Assembly: GCA_947478865.1 (NCBI GenBank)
Contig: CANJXF010000001.1
Coordinates: 62,001-126,000 of the forward strand
DNA: 64,000 bases
Direction of reading: 5' to 3'
Source: Verrucomicrobiales bacterium
GTDB taxonomy: Bacteria; Verrucomicrobiota; Verrucomicrobiia; Limisphaerales; CANJXF01
Below are positions 9,575 to 17,024 of the stretch, piece after piece; within the stretch, counting starts at the first letter, position 1, and the number at the start of each line of letters is the position of its first letter. Made by a program: the position numbers and the translations under genes. The notes below the pieces were generated by a model. The model was not told the DNA's origin, searched no databases, and saw only the letters and a program-made list of their open reading frames with translations.

Positions 9575-10195
9575 ATGACCTCGTTCCTTAACGAACACGT
9601 TCTGGTTTTAAACCGGCTCTGGCAGGCGGTGAATATCTGCACGGCACGGCGGGCGCTGTCGCTTCTCTTTGAGGGCCACGCCAATGTTGTTTTTAGCGGG
9701 AGCGACGGCTCTTTTCAGACCTTTAACTTCAGCCAATGGCAGGATTTTTCCCGGCAGGAACCGCACCCGGAAAGCATTCACACCATCTCATTCCGAATCC
9801 GCGTGCCGCGCGTGATCCTGCTGGTCATGTTCGATCGATTGCCGAAAAAGGAAGTGAAATTTACGCGGCACAACATTTTCGAGCGCGACCGGAACACCTG
9901 CCAGTATTGCGGGAAGATTTTCGAGCGCAAAGATCTGAATCTGGATCACGTTATCCCGCGCGATCGCGGCGGCCCGACGACGTGGGAGAACATCGTTTGC
10001 TCCTGCATCCCGTGCAACACGCGCAAGGCCAATCACACGCCGCAGGAAGCCGGCTTGCATCTGGTGCGCAAACCGAAACGGCCGAAGTGGAGGCCGTTCG
10101 TGCAGGTCAACCTCGGCTTGAGCCATCACGAGAGCTGGAAGCACTTCCTGGATCTCGCTTATTGGAATGTGGAGCTAGGGGAAGATGTGCAGTAA
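9575..10195 (+). CDS. HNH endonuclease
   Basis: The product has 206 residues. Residues 105-160 hold a zinc-ribbon HNH domain with C109xxC112 (CQYCGK), the catalytic LDHVIPRDRGG (D124, H125), WENI with N139, and CIPCNTRKAN supplying the second Cys pair (C144, C147). The N-terminal 90 residues (VLNRLWQAVNICTARRALSL) are the domain commonly found before HNH in Bacteroidetes and PVC homologues. The family is widespread, chromosomal and usually single-copy, so it is not necessarily part of a mobile element. The physiological role is unknown. No methylase or phage gene lies beside it. Confidence 0.9.
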   Translation: MTSFLNEHVLVLNRLWQAVNICTARRALSLLFEGHANVVFSGSDGSFQTFNFSQWQDFSRQEPHPESIHTISFRIRVPRVILLVMFDRLPKKEVKFTRHNIFERDRNTCQYCGKIFERKDLNLDHVIPRDRGGPTTWENIVCSCIPCNTRKANHTPQEAGLHLVRKPKRPKWRPFVQVNLGLSHHESWKHFLDLAYWNVELGEDVQ

Positions 10196-10234
10196 ACCAA
10201 CGCGATCGCACCTGAAGTTTACTTTTTCTTTACC

Positions 10235-10319
10235 AAAACTTTACCAGTTTTCGACCGGATGGGATAACCGTTTCAGGGAAAGTCAGCCGCGTGGCAGCGA
10301 AAGCAGTTAAAACTTTACC
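10235..10319. repeat. Pair of 11-base direct repeats in AT-rich intergenic DNA
   Basis: AAAACTTTACC occurs at 10235-10245 and again at 10309-10319, with further TTTACC variants at both edges, all within the 184 bases between the HNH gene and the RelE-like gene. The tract is clearly richer in A and T than its neighbours. It could be a decayed insertion boundary or a binding array; nothing decides this. Confidence 0.3.
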
Positions 10320-10379
10320 GTTTTTTACCGCTTTTCTAGGAAATTGGCGCAGAGATTGTCCGATCTGAGACGAACGAGA

Positions 10380-10763
10380 CTACGCCTGGCCCTTCACGGT
10401 TTCAACCCGAGCGGATTCGATCATCTCCCAGAACTTGGGGTTCTCCTGCAACGCCTCATCTTCGCCGGTCGGCAGGCTGGAACGGAAGAGAAAATCCTTG
10501 AGCGTATTGCGATTTAAGATGCGGTGGACGACGATACCGAGGTCGTGCCGCTCGAAATAGACCCGGTAATCGCCGAGCCGGAAGCGATGCAGGGTTTTCC
10601 CCGCGCGCTCGAGCTTGCCGAAACCGAAACGATCGAGGTCCGTGCTCATGATCTTCTGGGGCAAACCGCGGAAATCACCCAGGATGTTCAATTGCAGCTC
10701 CCGCGGCATCTTGGCGAGTTCCGCTGCGCTCGTGGGATTGAAGATGATTTGAAATTGGATCAT
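10380..10763 (-). CDS. RelE/ParE-superfamily toxin-like protein, no visible antitoxin
   Basis: The product has 127 residues. The pattern KLERAGKTLHRFRLGDYRVYFERHDLGIVVHRI is the core beta-sheet of RelE/ParE toxins (about residues 48-85), preceded by the expected N-terminal helix pair (SAAELAKMPRELQ). RelE proteins are ribosome-dependent mRNA interferases and ParE proteins gyrase inhibitors; this one could be either. It is longer than the usual 85-100 residues, with a C-terminal extension of about 35 residues. No antitoxin gene is recognisable directly upstream or downstream, where a transposase remnant and REP-like palindromes lie. It may be an orphan, a remnant, or paired with a distant antitoxin. 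Confidence 0.65.
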   Translation of the reverse strand: MIQFQIIFNPTSAAELAKMPRELQLNILGDFRGLPQKIMSTDLDRFGFGKLERAGKTLHRFRLGDYRVYFERHDLGIVVHRILNRNTLKDFLFRSSLPTGEDEALQENPKFWEMIESARVETVKGQA

Positions 10764-10825
10764 GTATTTTCGTGGCTGAACCCCGCCGTTTCAGCAGGAG
10801 AGCATTGATACTTTCATAAAGGATT

Positions 10826-11146
10826 CTACTGGAAAAGCCAGCTTCGGTTTTTGAGAGGTGTAGCTTTTGTAGTGTCAGGCATCTTGCCTGGCGTGAAGGG
10901 TGGCGTCTCGCCAATCGAACTAAAGCCGATTTCCAAGATAGGAATTGGAAACCGGCGGTGTAGTGGCAGGCGTCCGCGCCTGCCGTAGAGCCGGGCGATT
11001 TCTGGGGCGGGTAAAGAATCGTTGAGCCGGAACGTGACGAAGTAGGCCGCGCCTTCCTTTTTCAGATGCGGCAACTTTCCGCGAAAGTGCAACCCGGCAA
11101 TCAGCGGATCTGCCGCATGCGCAGGTGGATCACTCATATCTGGCAT
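10826..11146 (-). pseudogene. Remnant of REP-associated tyrosine transposase (RAYT, Y1_Tnp family)
   Basis: The first 50 or so codons (about 11146 down to 10990) read HFRGKLPHLKKEGAAYFVTF followed by RLNDSLPAPE, the N-terminus of RAYT-type Y1 transposases common in Verrucomicrobia. The catalytic HUH motif and the Tyr helix are absent. After residue 52 the frame merely translates REP-like palindromic DNA (Arg/Pro-rich, ending SWLFQ). Intact relatives are around 200-300 residues, so roughly three quarters of the gene is gone. RAYT proteins mobilise REP/REPIN palindromes, and such palindromes lie at both sides here. Confidence 0.7.
10876..10984. repeat. REP-like palindrome cluster
   Basis: Three short hairpins lie inside the degraded transposase frame. 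They are CAGGC-atctt-GCCTG at 10876-10890, TGGCG-tct-CGCCA at 10901-10913, and GGCAGGCG-tccg-CGCCTGCC at 10965-10984 (8-base perfect stem). The CAGGC/GCCTG core recurs at 11346-11364. Repeated cores plus a transposase remnant match the REP/REPIN-RAYT arrangement. Confidence 0.6.
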
Positions 11147-11345
11147 GCGAAGAACGTGGCAGCGTCAGAGATTACGGACAAGTGCGAAGTGAGTGACCTT
11201 GGAGCGTTGGTCATCCCCGGAAATAGAGGGCTTGAGCGTCTCTCCGCCCGGAATAATGGACGAATTATCTGGCGATGCTCATCTAATATAGACGGGTTTA
11301 GGGTGTAACGTGGTTTTTCCGCCGGGCGGGACGCCACGGCTCTAC

Positions 11346-11364
11346 GTCAGGCAGGATGCCTGAC
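11346..11364. repeat. REP-like palindrome
   Basis: GTCAGGC-aggat-GCCTGAC forms a perfect 7-base stem with a 5-base loop. It shares the CAGGC/GCCTG core with the hairpin at 10876-10890 and sits just outside the tRNA-Glu gene. The 228 bases between the transposase remnant and the tRNA hold no other recognisable feature. Confidence 0.55.
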
Positions 11365-11374
11365 GCTACCGGAT

Positions 11375-11450
11375 TGGTAGCGCGTACGGGAATCGCACCC
11401 GTCTTTCAGCCTTGAGAGGGCCGTGTCCTAACTGATAGACGAACGCGCCA
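11375..11450 (-). tRNA. tRNA-Glu (anticodon CTC)
   Basis: The reverse complement folds as a 76-base cloverleaf with encoded CCA. The acceptor stem is TGGCGCG paired with CGCGCTA (one G-T). The anticodon stem is CGGCC/GGCTG with loop CTCTCAA, placing CTC at positions 34-36. The T arm is CGGGTGCGATTCCCG. It decodes GAG. REP-like DNA and the RAYT remnant lie just beyond its 3' end, a common place for mobile DNA. Confidence 0.93.
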
Positions 11451-11504
11451 GCTAACGTGATGACATGCTAATGGCCGGAAGTGATCTGTCAACATTCGGG
11501 CAAC

Positions 11505-11532
11505 AAAAAAGCCGCCCTCGAAAGGGCGGCTT
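11505..11532 (-). terminator. Rho-independent terminator of the PEP-CTERM gene
   Basis: On the minus strand AAGCCGCCC-tttcga-GGGCGGCTT is followed by TTTT, 18 bases after the stop codon at 11550. The stem is GC-rich and perfect, so confidence is high. Confidence 0.9.
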
Positions 11533-11549
11533 GAAGGGAATTGGAACTA

Positions 11550-12080
11550 TTATTTCTTGCGGCGCAAGAACAACAGTGAACCAGCACCGATAACTCCGAG
11601 AGCGATCGTGGACGGTTCTGGAACTGCAACCAATTGGAGCGGACTGGTCCAGCCCGTGAGGTTTGCAGCGAGCGTAGGAGGATTTGCGCCCGGATTTCCG
11701 GTCGTCACCGTGAATGACGGCGTGACTCCAGCCAAACCAGTGCCCGAGGCAATGGCAGCTTCATAAGTAGCAAACGCTCCCGTCCAAGCACGAACTTGGA
11801 GAACTGCGTTAGCTCCGCCTAGCACGTTGACACCGGTGGTGCGTGTTCCACCGTTAATTGATCCGTTTAAAGGCGATACCGTGATAGCTCCCAACAAAAC
11901 CAAGTTTGCATCAAGCGTTCCAACCGGCCCGTAATACAGACCCACGTTAGCCACAGCGCCGGAGGAACCGTTTTTAACGAGCATAGCTGCTGTTGTTGTT
12001 TGGAAGTTAATGGTTCCTTGAGCATGAACCATCGACGGAATAGCAATCGCAAGTGCTAGTATTGTGATTAGTTTTTTCAT
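11550..12080 (-). CDS. Small PEP-CTERM exported protein
   Basis: The product has 176 residues with an N-terminal signal peptide (MKKLITILALAIAIPSMVHA) and a C-terminal PEP-CTERM sorting tag. The tag has VPEPST, then a hydrophobic stretch (IALGVIGAGSLLFL) and the basic end RRKK. In PEP-CTERM systems the tag is cut by an exosortase and the protein is sent to the envelope or exopolysaccharide. No exosortase gene is in the window. The body is Gly/Ala/Thr/Asn-rich without catalytic motifs. It lies 38 bases behind the duplicated-module protein gene and is probably co-transcribed, ending at a strong terminator. Confidence 0.85.
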   Translation of the reverse strand: MKKLITILALAIAIPSMVHAQGTINFQTTTAAMLVKNGSSGAVANVGLYYGPVGTLDANLVLLGAITVSPLNGSINGGTRTTGVNVLGGANAVLQVRAWTGAFATYEAAIASGTGLAGVTPSFTVTTGNPGANPPTLAANLTGWTSPLQLVAVPEPSTIALGVIGAGSLLFLRRKK

Positions 12081-12118
12081 TGTATTTTTGTTTTGTGTTT
12101 TGTTTACGGGTTTTGGGA

Positions 12119-12745
12119 TTATGGGTTAAATGTTCTTGTCCAGTTATTTGCCGCACCTTGAGCATTGAAGTAGAAGAAGCCTTCAGCTACATTGATCGCC
12201 GGGTCGCCGTTAGCCCATGAACCGAACATATATGCATTTGCAGGATCATAGTTTTGCGTTCCCTGGTTGAATTTATAAACGATATCGAAGTCGCCTGGAA
12301 CCAATCCGAGCAAAGCTTCCAAACCACCAGCTTGAGGAACTTTAGAACCCTTCAAACTGAAACCAACCGGCAAGGTGTTAGTTTGAGCACCAAGAAGAAC
12401 TTCACCAACATAAGTGTTCGTCCAAGCCGAGGGAGAATAAAGGAACGCACCATCACCAGGATCCAAAACCTGTGCTGGATCAGACCAACTACCGAACATG
12501 TATGCATTAGCCGGCTCATACAAACCGCCGGTAAATTTATAAATGATCGAAAAGTCTGGAGGTGAAGCAAACAAGAATGGGACGGCGTTATTCGTTCCCT
12601 TCAAAGGAGCATTGATGATCGAATAACCTGCTGGATACGATTGATTGACGTAACCAACCACGTTAGCCGAGTAAACCTGCGCCATGGAAGTCGCCGCGGA
12701 GGCGAGGCCAAGCACAGCCGTTAGGAGTAGTGTTTTTGTTCTCAT
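12119..12745 (-). CDS. Exported protein with two related internal modules
   Basis: The chosen start is the ATG at 12745 (MRTKTLLLTAVLGLASAATS, a clean signal peptide). A longer frame to 12850 would start upstream of the likely promoter. The mature part begins QVYSANVVGYVNQSYPAGYS. It contains two copies of a module of about 60 residues. The first holds YKF..YEPANAYMFGSW and the second YKF..YDPANAYMFGSW, each followed by an Ala/Gly/Phe/Tyr-rich strand (DGAFLYSP, EGFFYFNA). The pattern resembles exported proteins of unknown function that are numerous in Verrucomicrobia. It precedes the PEP-CTERM gene in the same direction. Function is unknown; a structural envelope role is only an inference. 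Confidence 0.75.
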   Translation of the reverse strand: MRTKTLLLTAVLGLASAATSMAQVYSANVVGYVNQSYPAGYSIINAPLKGTNNAVPFLFASPPDFSIIYKFTGGLYEPANAYMFGSWSDPAQVLDPGDGAFLYSPSAWTNTYVGEVLLGAQTNTLPVGFSLKGSKVPQAGGLEALLGLVPGDFDIVYKFNQGTQNYDPANAYMFGSWANGDPAINVAEGFFYFNAQGAANNWTRTFNP

Positions 12746-12776
12746 AGTTTTGTTTTTTGTTACCGTGTGTGCGCCA

Positions 12777-12805
12777 ACATTTACAGAAAGAGGGTTTTGC
12801 GTCAA
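12777..12805 (-). promoter_or_regulatory. Candidate promoter for the 12745 gene
   Basis: On the minus strand TTGACG (12805-12800) is followed after 17 bases by AAATGT (12782-12777). This would start transcription near 12770, about 25 bases before the ATG at 12745. The -35 is good and the -10 weak. Confidence 0.4.
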
Positions 12806-12913
12806 CGATTTTTTGATATTTTTTCCTGTCTTTTTTTCTCCATGAATCACGGTGCTTGATGAGGGGTCTTTTTCACTCTGTAAAGCGCTTTCTTTTTCCA
12901 GAATTGATACAGT

Positions 12914-13060
12914 TCAGTTTCCTGGGCAACAACTCATCCCGCCGCTGTTAAAAGTAATATTTTTTCCATTTCGCTGATCACCCGCCTCCAGAATTTTCTC
13001 CAGCTCCGCTTTGGTTTTTGCCGGAGGTTTCCGGTCGGATTTAAGTTCCAAGCCCAGCAC
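12914..13060 (-). CDS. Possible small protein (48 residues) directly behind the alcohol dehydrogenase gene
   Basis: The frame starts at GTG 13060, is in phase with the alcohol dehydrogenase and begins right after its TAG stop. The translation is protein-like: LGLELKSDRKPPAKTKAELE, then KILEAGDQRNGKNITFNSGG and an end of MSCCPGN. The first part looks like an amphipathic helix and the end carries a Cys pair before the stop. No ribosome-binding site is obvious. It could be a real small protein, the C-terminal fragment of a lost gene, or a readthrough tail. I do not recognise the family. Confidence 0.4.
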   Translation of the reverse strand: MLGLELKSDRKPPAKTKAELEKILEAGDQRNGKNITFNSGGMSCCPGN

Positions 13061-13072
13061 CCGATCAACGTC

Positions 13073-14149
13073 CTAAAGATTTTCGGCGGACGGCTGGCTT
13101 CCAGCCAGTGCCTGGTTCACGATCACCTTTAATGAGGCGGGCGTGGGATTTGAAGCCAAGGCGATGGCTTCGGCGCCGTTTTCCAGGGAAAACTCATGAG
13201 TGATGAGCTTTGCCACGTCCAGTTGCCGCGAGAAAACGAGCCGGGAAACTTCCCGCTGCAAGGTGAAATCGGAGGAATAACTGCCGACGAGATCTTTTTC
13301 ATCTGCACAGATCGAGGACAGATCAATCGGCAGTTTTGCGCCACGACGAGTGTGGGCAAAAAGAAGGGTTTGCCCACCGCCCCGGAGCATTCGTTCCGCA
13401 GCCAAGACCGCGGCATCCGAGGGGACGGCGATGATCGCGGCATCCAGAAGGTTTTTCCCGGTGATCCGGCGGATTTTTTCCTCGAACGCCGGATCGGCGG
13501 CATCCAGAGCGTGAGCCGCGCCCAACTCTTTGGCCAACCGAAGTCGGCGTTCCATCAGATCGCTGGCAATAACCTTGATGCCGCGCAAGGCGAGCAGTCG
13601 GGTGAAGATCAAACCGATTGGCCCTTGTCCGGCGACGAGCACATGATCACCGCGCAAGATGTTGAGGCGTTTGACGGCTTTGAGCACGGTGTTGACCGGT
13701 TCGAGCATTGCGCCTTCGGCAAAGGTGTTGCGCTGCGGGATTTTGACGATGCCGGGGAAAACAAACGGCATGACCCGGACGTATTCGGCGTAGCCGCCGC
13801 CCGCGGGTTCGAATCCGGCGGTGATCCCGGTGCGTTTATAGGTTTCGCATTGCGCAAACGCGCCATGCCGACATACATGGCATTTCAAACAGGGAACGTG
13901 ATGATGCAAGCCAACGCGGTCGCCGACGCGGAATTTCTGCACCCGCGCGCCGAGGCGAACAATGGTTCCAGAAGTTTCGTGTCCGAAGATCCTCGGCGGC
14001 GCGACGGTGCCATGCTGAATTTTTTTGATGTCGGTCGGGCAGACCCCGCAAACGGCGACTCGCACCAGAATCTCGCCGGATTGAATGGGAGGGACCGGGA
14101 CCGTTTCGACTCGCAAATCGTTGATGCCGCGATAGACAAGCGCCCGCAT
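13073..14149 (-). CDS. Zinc-dependent medium-chain alcohol dehydrogenase
   Basis: From the ATG at 14149 the product has 358 residues; an in-frame GTG at 14167 would add 6. Catalytic zinc ligands appear in AVCGVCPTDIKK and FGHETSGTIVRLG. The structural zinc loop is CLKCHVCRHGAFAQC (four Cys). The NAD-binding Rossmann motif is VLVAGQGPIGLIFTRLLALR. It belongs with threonine and sorbitol dehydrogenase-like enzymes that oxidise a secondary alcohol or polyol with NAD(P). The substrate is not readable. The neighbouring RluA-type gene lies 88 bases upstream on the same strand. Confidence 0.9.
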   Translation of the reverse strand: MRALVYRGINDLRVETVPVPPIQSGEILVRVAVCGVCPTDIKKIQHGTVAPPRIFGHETSGTIVRLGARVQKFRVGDRVGLHHHVPCLKCHVCRHGAFAQCETYKRTGITAGFEPAGGGYAEYVRVMPFVFPGIVKIPQRNTFAEGAMLEPVNTVLKAVKRLNILRGDHVLVAGQGPIGLIFTRLLALRGIKVIASDLMERRLRLAKELGAAHALDAADPAFEEKIRRITGKNLLDAAIIAVPSDAAVLAAERMLRGGGQTLLFAHTRRGAKLPIDLSSICADEKDLVGSYSSDFTLQREVSRLVFSRQLDVAKLITHEFSLENGAEAIALASNPTPASLKVIVNQALAGSQPSAENL

Positions 14150-14237
14150 GGTTTTTGGAATTCGCACGGACGAACGCTACACAAGGGTGAAAATCACAGG
14201 AACGAAAATCTGGAAGGTAAAGGATTTCGCAGACTGC

Positions 14238-15002
14238 TCAGGGAATGAGCTTTTTCTCTGCAACCAGGTTTGATTCGGTGCCGAGCCCCATTTTTGAAAA
14301 CTCCGCAAAACTATTTTCAGGCGCGGCGATGAATCTCCATTCCTGAGCGCGCCACCGGAATGAAAGCGTCCGGGCATGCAATGCCTGGTTGGGCAGAATC
14401 AATTTCCTCTTTTGCTCGTCGCTCAGGCGCTCTTGCACGAGCGCAAGATAAGCGTCCTCGTCGTGGCCGTAGAGTTTATCCCCGACGATCGGGTGCCCGA
14501 TCCGGGCGAGATGGATGCGAATCTGGTGCTTCCGTCCGGTGCGCGGCTGGACGCGCAGCAGGCTGAATAGCTGGCCGTCGCGCTCGAAAGAATGGATCAA
14601 TTCATAATCCGTTTGTGCCGCGGCCCCATCGGCCCGCACGCAATCCTTGATCGCCACAATGCTCTGCAAATCTTTGCCCAACGGAAAATCGAGCCGCCCC
14701 GATGGCTCGGCAGGGTGGCCGTGGACGATGGCCAAATACTCCTTTTTCACGGCGCGGCTCTCCCAGATTTTGCCCAATTCCCCCGCCACCTCCGAGCTCT
14801 TGGCCACGAGGACAACGCCGCTGGTTTCGCGGTCCAAACGGTTGACCAGATGGGCGCCGGGACCGGCTCCCAGGTGCAATCGGACGCGGCTGATCAGGCT
14901 GGAATACTCGTCGCCCTTGGTCGGATGGCAGACCAGCCCGGCCGGCTTGTTAATCGCCAGCAGCTCGGCGGTTTCGTGCAGGATTTCAAACAATGTTTGC
15001 AT
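14238..15002 (-). CDS. RluA-family pseudouridine synthase
   Basis: The product has 254 residues. The catalytic loop reads LVNRLDRETSGVVLVAKSSE, with the essential Asp in RLDRETSG; the more common His before RLD is Asn here. Other family marks are AINKPAGLVCHPTKG near the start and RTGRKHQIRIHLARIGHPI followed by VGDKLYG. No S4 domain precedes the catalytic domain, as in RluA and RluC/D short forms. It isomerises uridine in 23S rRNA or tRNA; the target site cannot be assigned. Confidence 0.92.
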   Translation of the reverse strand: MQTLFEILHETAELLAINKPAGLVCHPTKGDEYSSLISRVRLHLGAGPGAHLVNRLDRETSGVVLVAKSSEVAGELGKIWESRAVKKEYLAIVHGHPAEPSGRLDFPLGKDLQSIVAIKDCVRADGAAAQTDYELIHSFERDGQLFSLLRVQPRTGRKHQIRIHLARIGHPIVGDKLYGHDEDAYLALVQERLSDEQKRKLILPNQALHARTLSFRWRAQEWRFIAAPENSFAEFSKMGLGTESNLVAEKKLIP

Positions 15003-15076
15003 TCAAAGGCAGGCGTGGGCCAATCGTGATTTGCGCGAGCTTGTCATCAAAGTGAGGCAGCGTATCATTTTGCCGA

Positions 15077-15673
15077 GTGAAAGCGAAAATTGTTCTTCCG
15101 ATTATTCTGCTGGCCGTTTTTGCGCTGAGCCGCTGGCCCGGGTCCATGCCGGAAAACTTTAGCGCAGCTTACGCCATCGCTTTCTGCGCGGGATTGTATC
15201 TTCCCAAACGGCTGGCCTGGTGGATTCCAATGGCTGCGCTGCTCGCGACGGATTTGCTGATCAACGTCTGGTTTTATCATGTCCAAGCGTTTCACATTTC
15301 GATGCTGGGCAACTACGCCGCGTTTGCCGCCATCATCTGGCTCGGGACAAAATTCCATGCGACCGGGTCGTGGCTGAAACTGTTGAGCGGCGGAATTCTG
15401 GGCGCGATCCTCTTCTATCTGGTCACCAATTTTGCCGCCTGGCTGCAATTGCCCGAATACCCAAAAAATCTGGCGGGATTGATCCAGGCGTTGACGGTCG
15501 GCACGCCGGGCTGGCCGCATACGTGGGAGTTTTTCCGCAACACGCTGCTCAGCGGCGGCCTGTTCACCGGATTCTTTGTTGGCGCCATGAAATTGGAGGA
15601 GAAGCTCGAAGCCAAAGAGGAAGCGCCGACTGAAGCCGAGCCAGATGAACAACCGGAAAACGCCAATCCCTAG
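15077..15673 (+). CDS. DUF6580-like integral membrane protein
   Basis: The product has 198 residues. About five membrane segments are visible, beginning AKIVLPIILLAVFALSR, then FSAAYAIAFCAGLYLPKR, WWIPMAALLATDLLINVWF, MLGNYAAFAAIIWLG and LLSGGILGAILFYLVTNFAA. The pattern MPENFSAAYAIAFCAG and the motif ATDLLI match a family of putative transport proteins resembling the substrate-binding S components of ECF transporters. No ECF ATPase is adjacent, so this is only a similarity. A Glu/Ala/Pro-rich cytoplasmic tail of about 30 residues ends the protein. Confidence 0.65.
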   Translation: MKAKIVLPIILLAVFALSRWPGSMPENFSAAYAIAFCAGLYLPKRLAWWIPMAALLATDLLINVWFYHVQAFHISMLGNYAAFAAIIWLGTKFHATGSWLKLLSGGILGAILFYLVTNFAAWLQLPEYPKNLAGLIQALTVGTPGWPHTWEFFRNTLLSGGLFTGFFVGAMKLEEKLEAKEEAPTEAEPDEQPENANP

Positions 15674-15889
15674 GTTTTTCGCCTCACCCGTTCCGCCCGC
15701 CGGTTTGTCCGCACTGTTTACTGCCAAAACATTGGACAAGTTGTAATTGATTCGTCCCAAACCGAGTAAAACCTTCATTCCGTTCGCCCGGCCAGCCGAT
15801 GCATTGGAAAATGAATTATGGCCGCAAAATCTCCATTTTTCTCAGTATTTCCCCACTTTTCCCTGCGCCATTCGCATCGTTGAGAAAGT

Positions 15890-15905
15890 CGGCCTGCCAG
15901 TTGCT
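15890..15905 (+). promoter_or_regulatory. Possible sigma-54 (-24/-12) element before pilM
   Basis: CGGCCTGCCAGTTGCT has GG at 15891-15892 and GC at 15903-15904, with exactly 10 bases between, and keeps TTGC of the -12 box. It would start transcription near 15916, very close to the GTG start at 15922. The -24 half is imperfect (CGGCCTG against TGGCACG). An NtrC-family activator gene faces this operon, which makes the match worth noting, but chance is a real alternative. Confidence 0.3.
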
Positions 15906-15921
15906 ATGGCGTTAATCCTGA

Positions 15922-17013
15922 GTGAATACAACGCAAACAGTTTCAGGACGAAAGTTCCCGTTTTTCGGCAAAACGTCCGCGAGCCGGGATCAAATCGTGG
16001 CCATTGATTTAGGGTCGCGCACGACCAAGGCGGTTTATGTCCAACGCAACGGCGAAGGATTCGACCTGCTGCGTTATGTGATTCAGGACGCCCCCATTTA
16101 CGACAAGGCGCCGTCGCCGGAATTGCTCGGTGAACATTTGCGAGTCGTCACCCAGGCGCTGGAAGCGAAAACGAAAACCGTGACGCTGGTGATCGGGATG
16201 GGCGATTCGATTTTGCGCAACGTGGAGCTGCCGCCGCTGCCCATCTCGGAAATGCGATTGATGCTGAAGTTCAACACCAAATCGTATTTGCAACAGGAAT
16301 TGCCGGACCACGCATTTGATTGTTTTATTTTAGCTCCCACCGTTGCCCCGGCCAAACCGGGCGCACCCAAAGTGGCTCAAAAATACAAGGTCTGGGTTGG
16401 CGGAGCAAAAAACCAGTATGTCGCCGATTTGCAGAAAGCGACGCGATCCGCCGGGCTGATCCCCGATCAGATCACGCTGAGCGCGCTGGGGCCGGTGAAT
16501 GCATTTGAAAATGCTCGCCCTGACGCTTTCACGAAGGACGTTGTCGCGCTGGTGGACATTGGCTTCAAGCATTCGACGATCAACATTCTTTCCCACGGAG
16601 AACTTGCTTTGAGCCGGGTGGTGGCGATTGGCGGCGATAAAATCACGGCAGGACTTTCTGAAGCGCTGGGCATCAGTTATGCCGAAGCGGAAGGAATCAA
16701 AATCGGGATGCCGAGCGAAGTTGAATCTTCCCTGCAACCGCTGCTCTCTCCGCTGGGCCGTGAACTGCGGGCTTCCATCGATTTCTTCGAGCATCAGCAC
16801 GAGAAGACCGTGGCGCACGTTTACGTTTCTGGCGGCGGAGCGAGATCCGAGTTTTTCATTCACACGTTGCAGTCCGACCTGATGCTTCCCTGCACCAACT
16901 GGAACCCAACGACCTCATTCAACATTGCAGTCCCTTCGCACCAGGCTGATGAAGTGGACCAAGTGGCGTCACAACTCACCGTCGCGCTCGGCGCGGCTGC
17001 CAGTTCATTTTAA
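15922..17013 (+). CDS. pilM: Type IV pilus assembly protein PilM-like ATPase
   Basis: The product has 363 residues from a GTG start. It has the actin/FtsA-like fold of PilM. The first phosphate loop is IVAIDLGSRTTKAVYV. LPPLPISEMRLMLKFNTKSY lies in the PilM region, VALVDIGFKHSTINIL is the second phosphate loop, and VAHVYVSGGGARSEFF is the adenosine motif. PilM sits on the cytoplasmic face of the inner membrane and recruits PilN through its tail. It heads a five-gene run (pilM, N-, O- and P-like, secretin) that matches the order around Akkermansia Amuc_1101 to Amuc_1098. Confidence 0.88.
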   Translation: MNTTQTVSGRKFPFFGKTSASRDQIVAIDLGSRTTKAVYVQRNGEGFDLLRYVIQDAPIYDKAPSPELLGEHLRVVTQALEAKTKTVTLVIGMGDSILRNVELPPLPISEMRLMLKFNTKSYLQQELPDHAFDCFILAPTVAPAKPGAPKVAQKYKVWVGGAKNQYVADLQKATRSAGLIPDQITLSALGPVNAFENARPDAFTKDVVALVDIGFKHSTINILSHGELALSRVVAIGGDKITAGLSEALGISYAEAEGIKIGMPSEVESSLQPLLSPLGRELRASIDFFEHQHEKTVAHVYVSGGGARSEFFIHTLQSDLMLPCTNWNPTTSFNIAVPSHQADEVDQVASQLTVALGAAASSF

Positions 17014-17024
17014 TCCAAGCGCTT

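Noticed and set aside
9575-10195. HNH gene as part of a restriction system or phage
   Set aside because: No methylase, specificity or phage gene is near, and this HNH family is usually a stand-alone chromosomal gene.
13196-14248. A 350-codon plus-strand open frame
   Set aside because: It is antisense to the zinc alcohol dehydrogenase with all its metal-site motifs.
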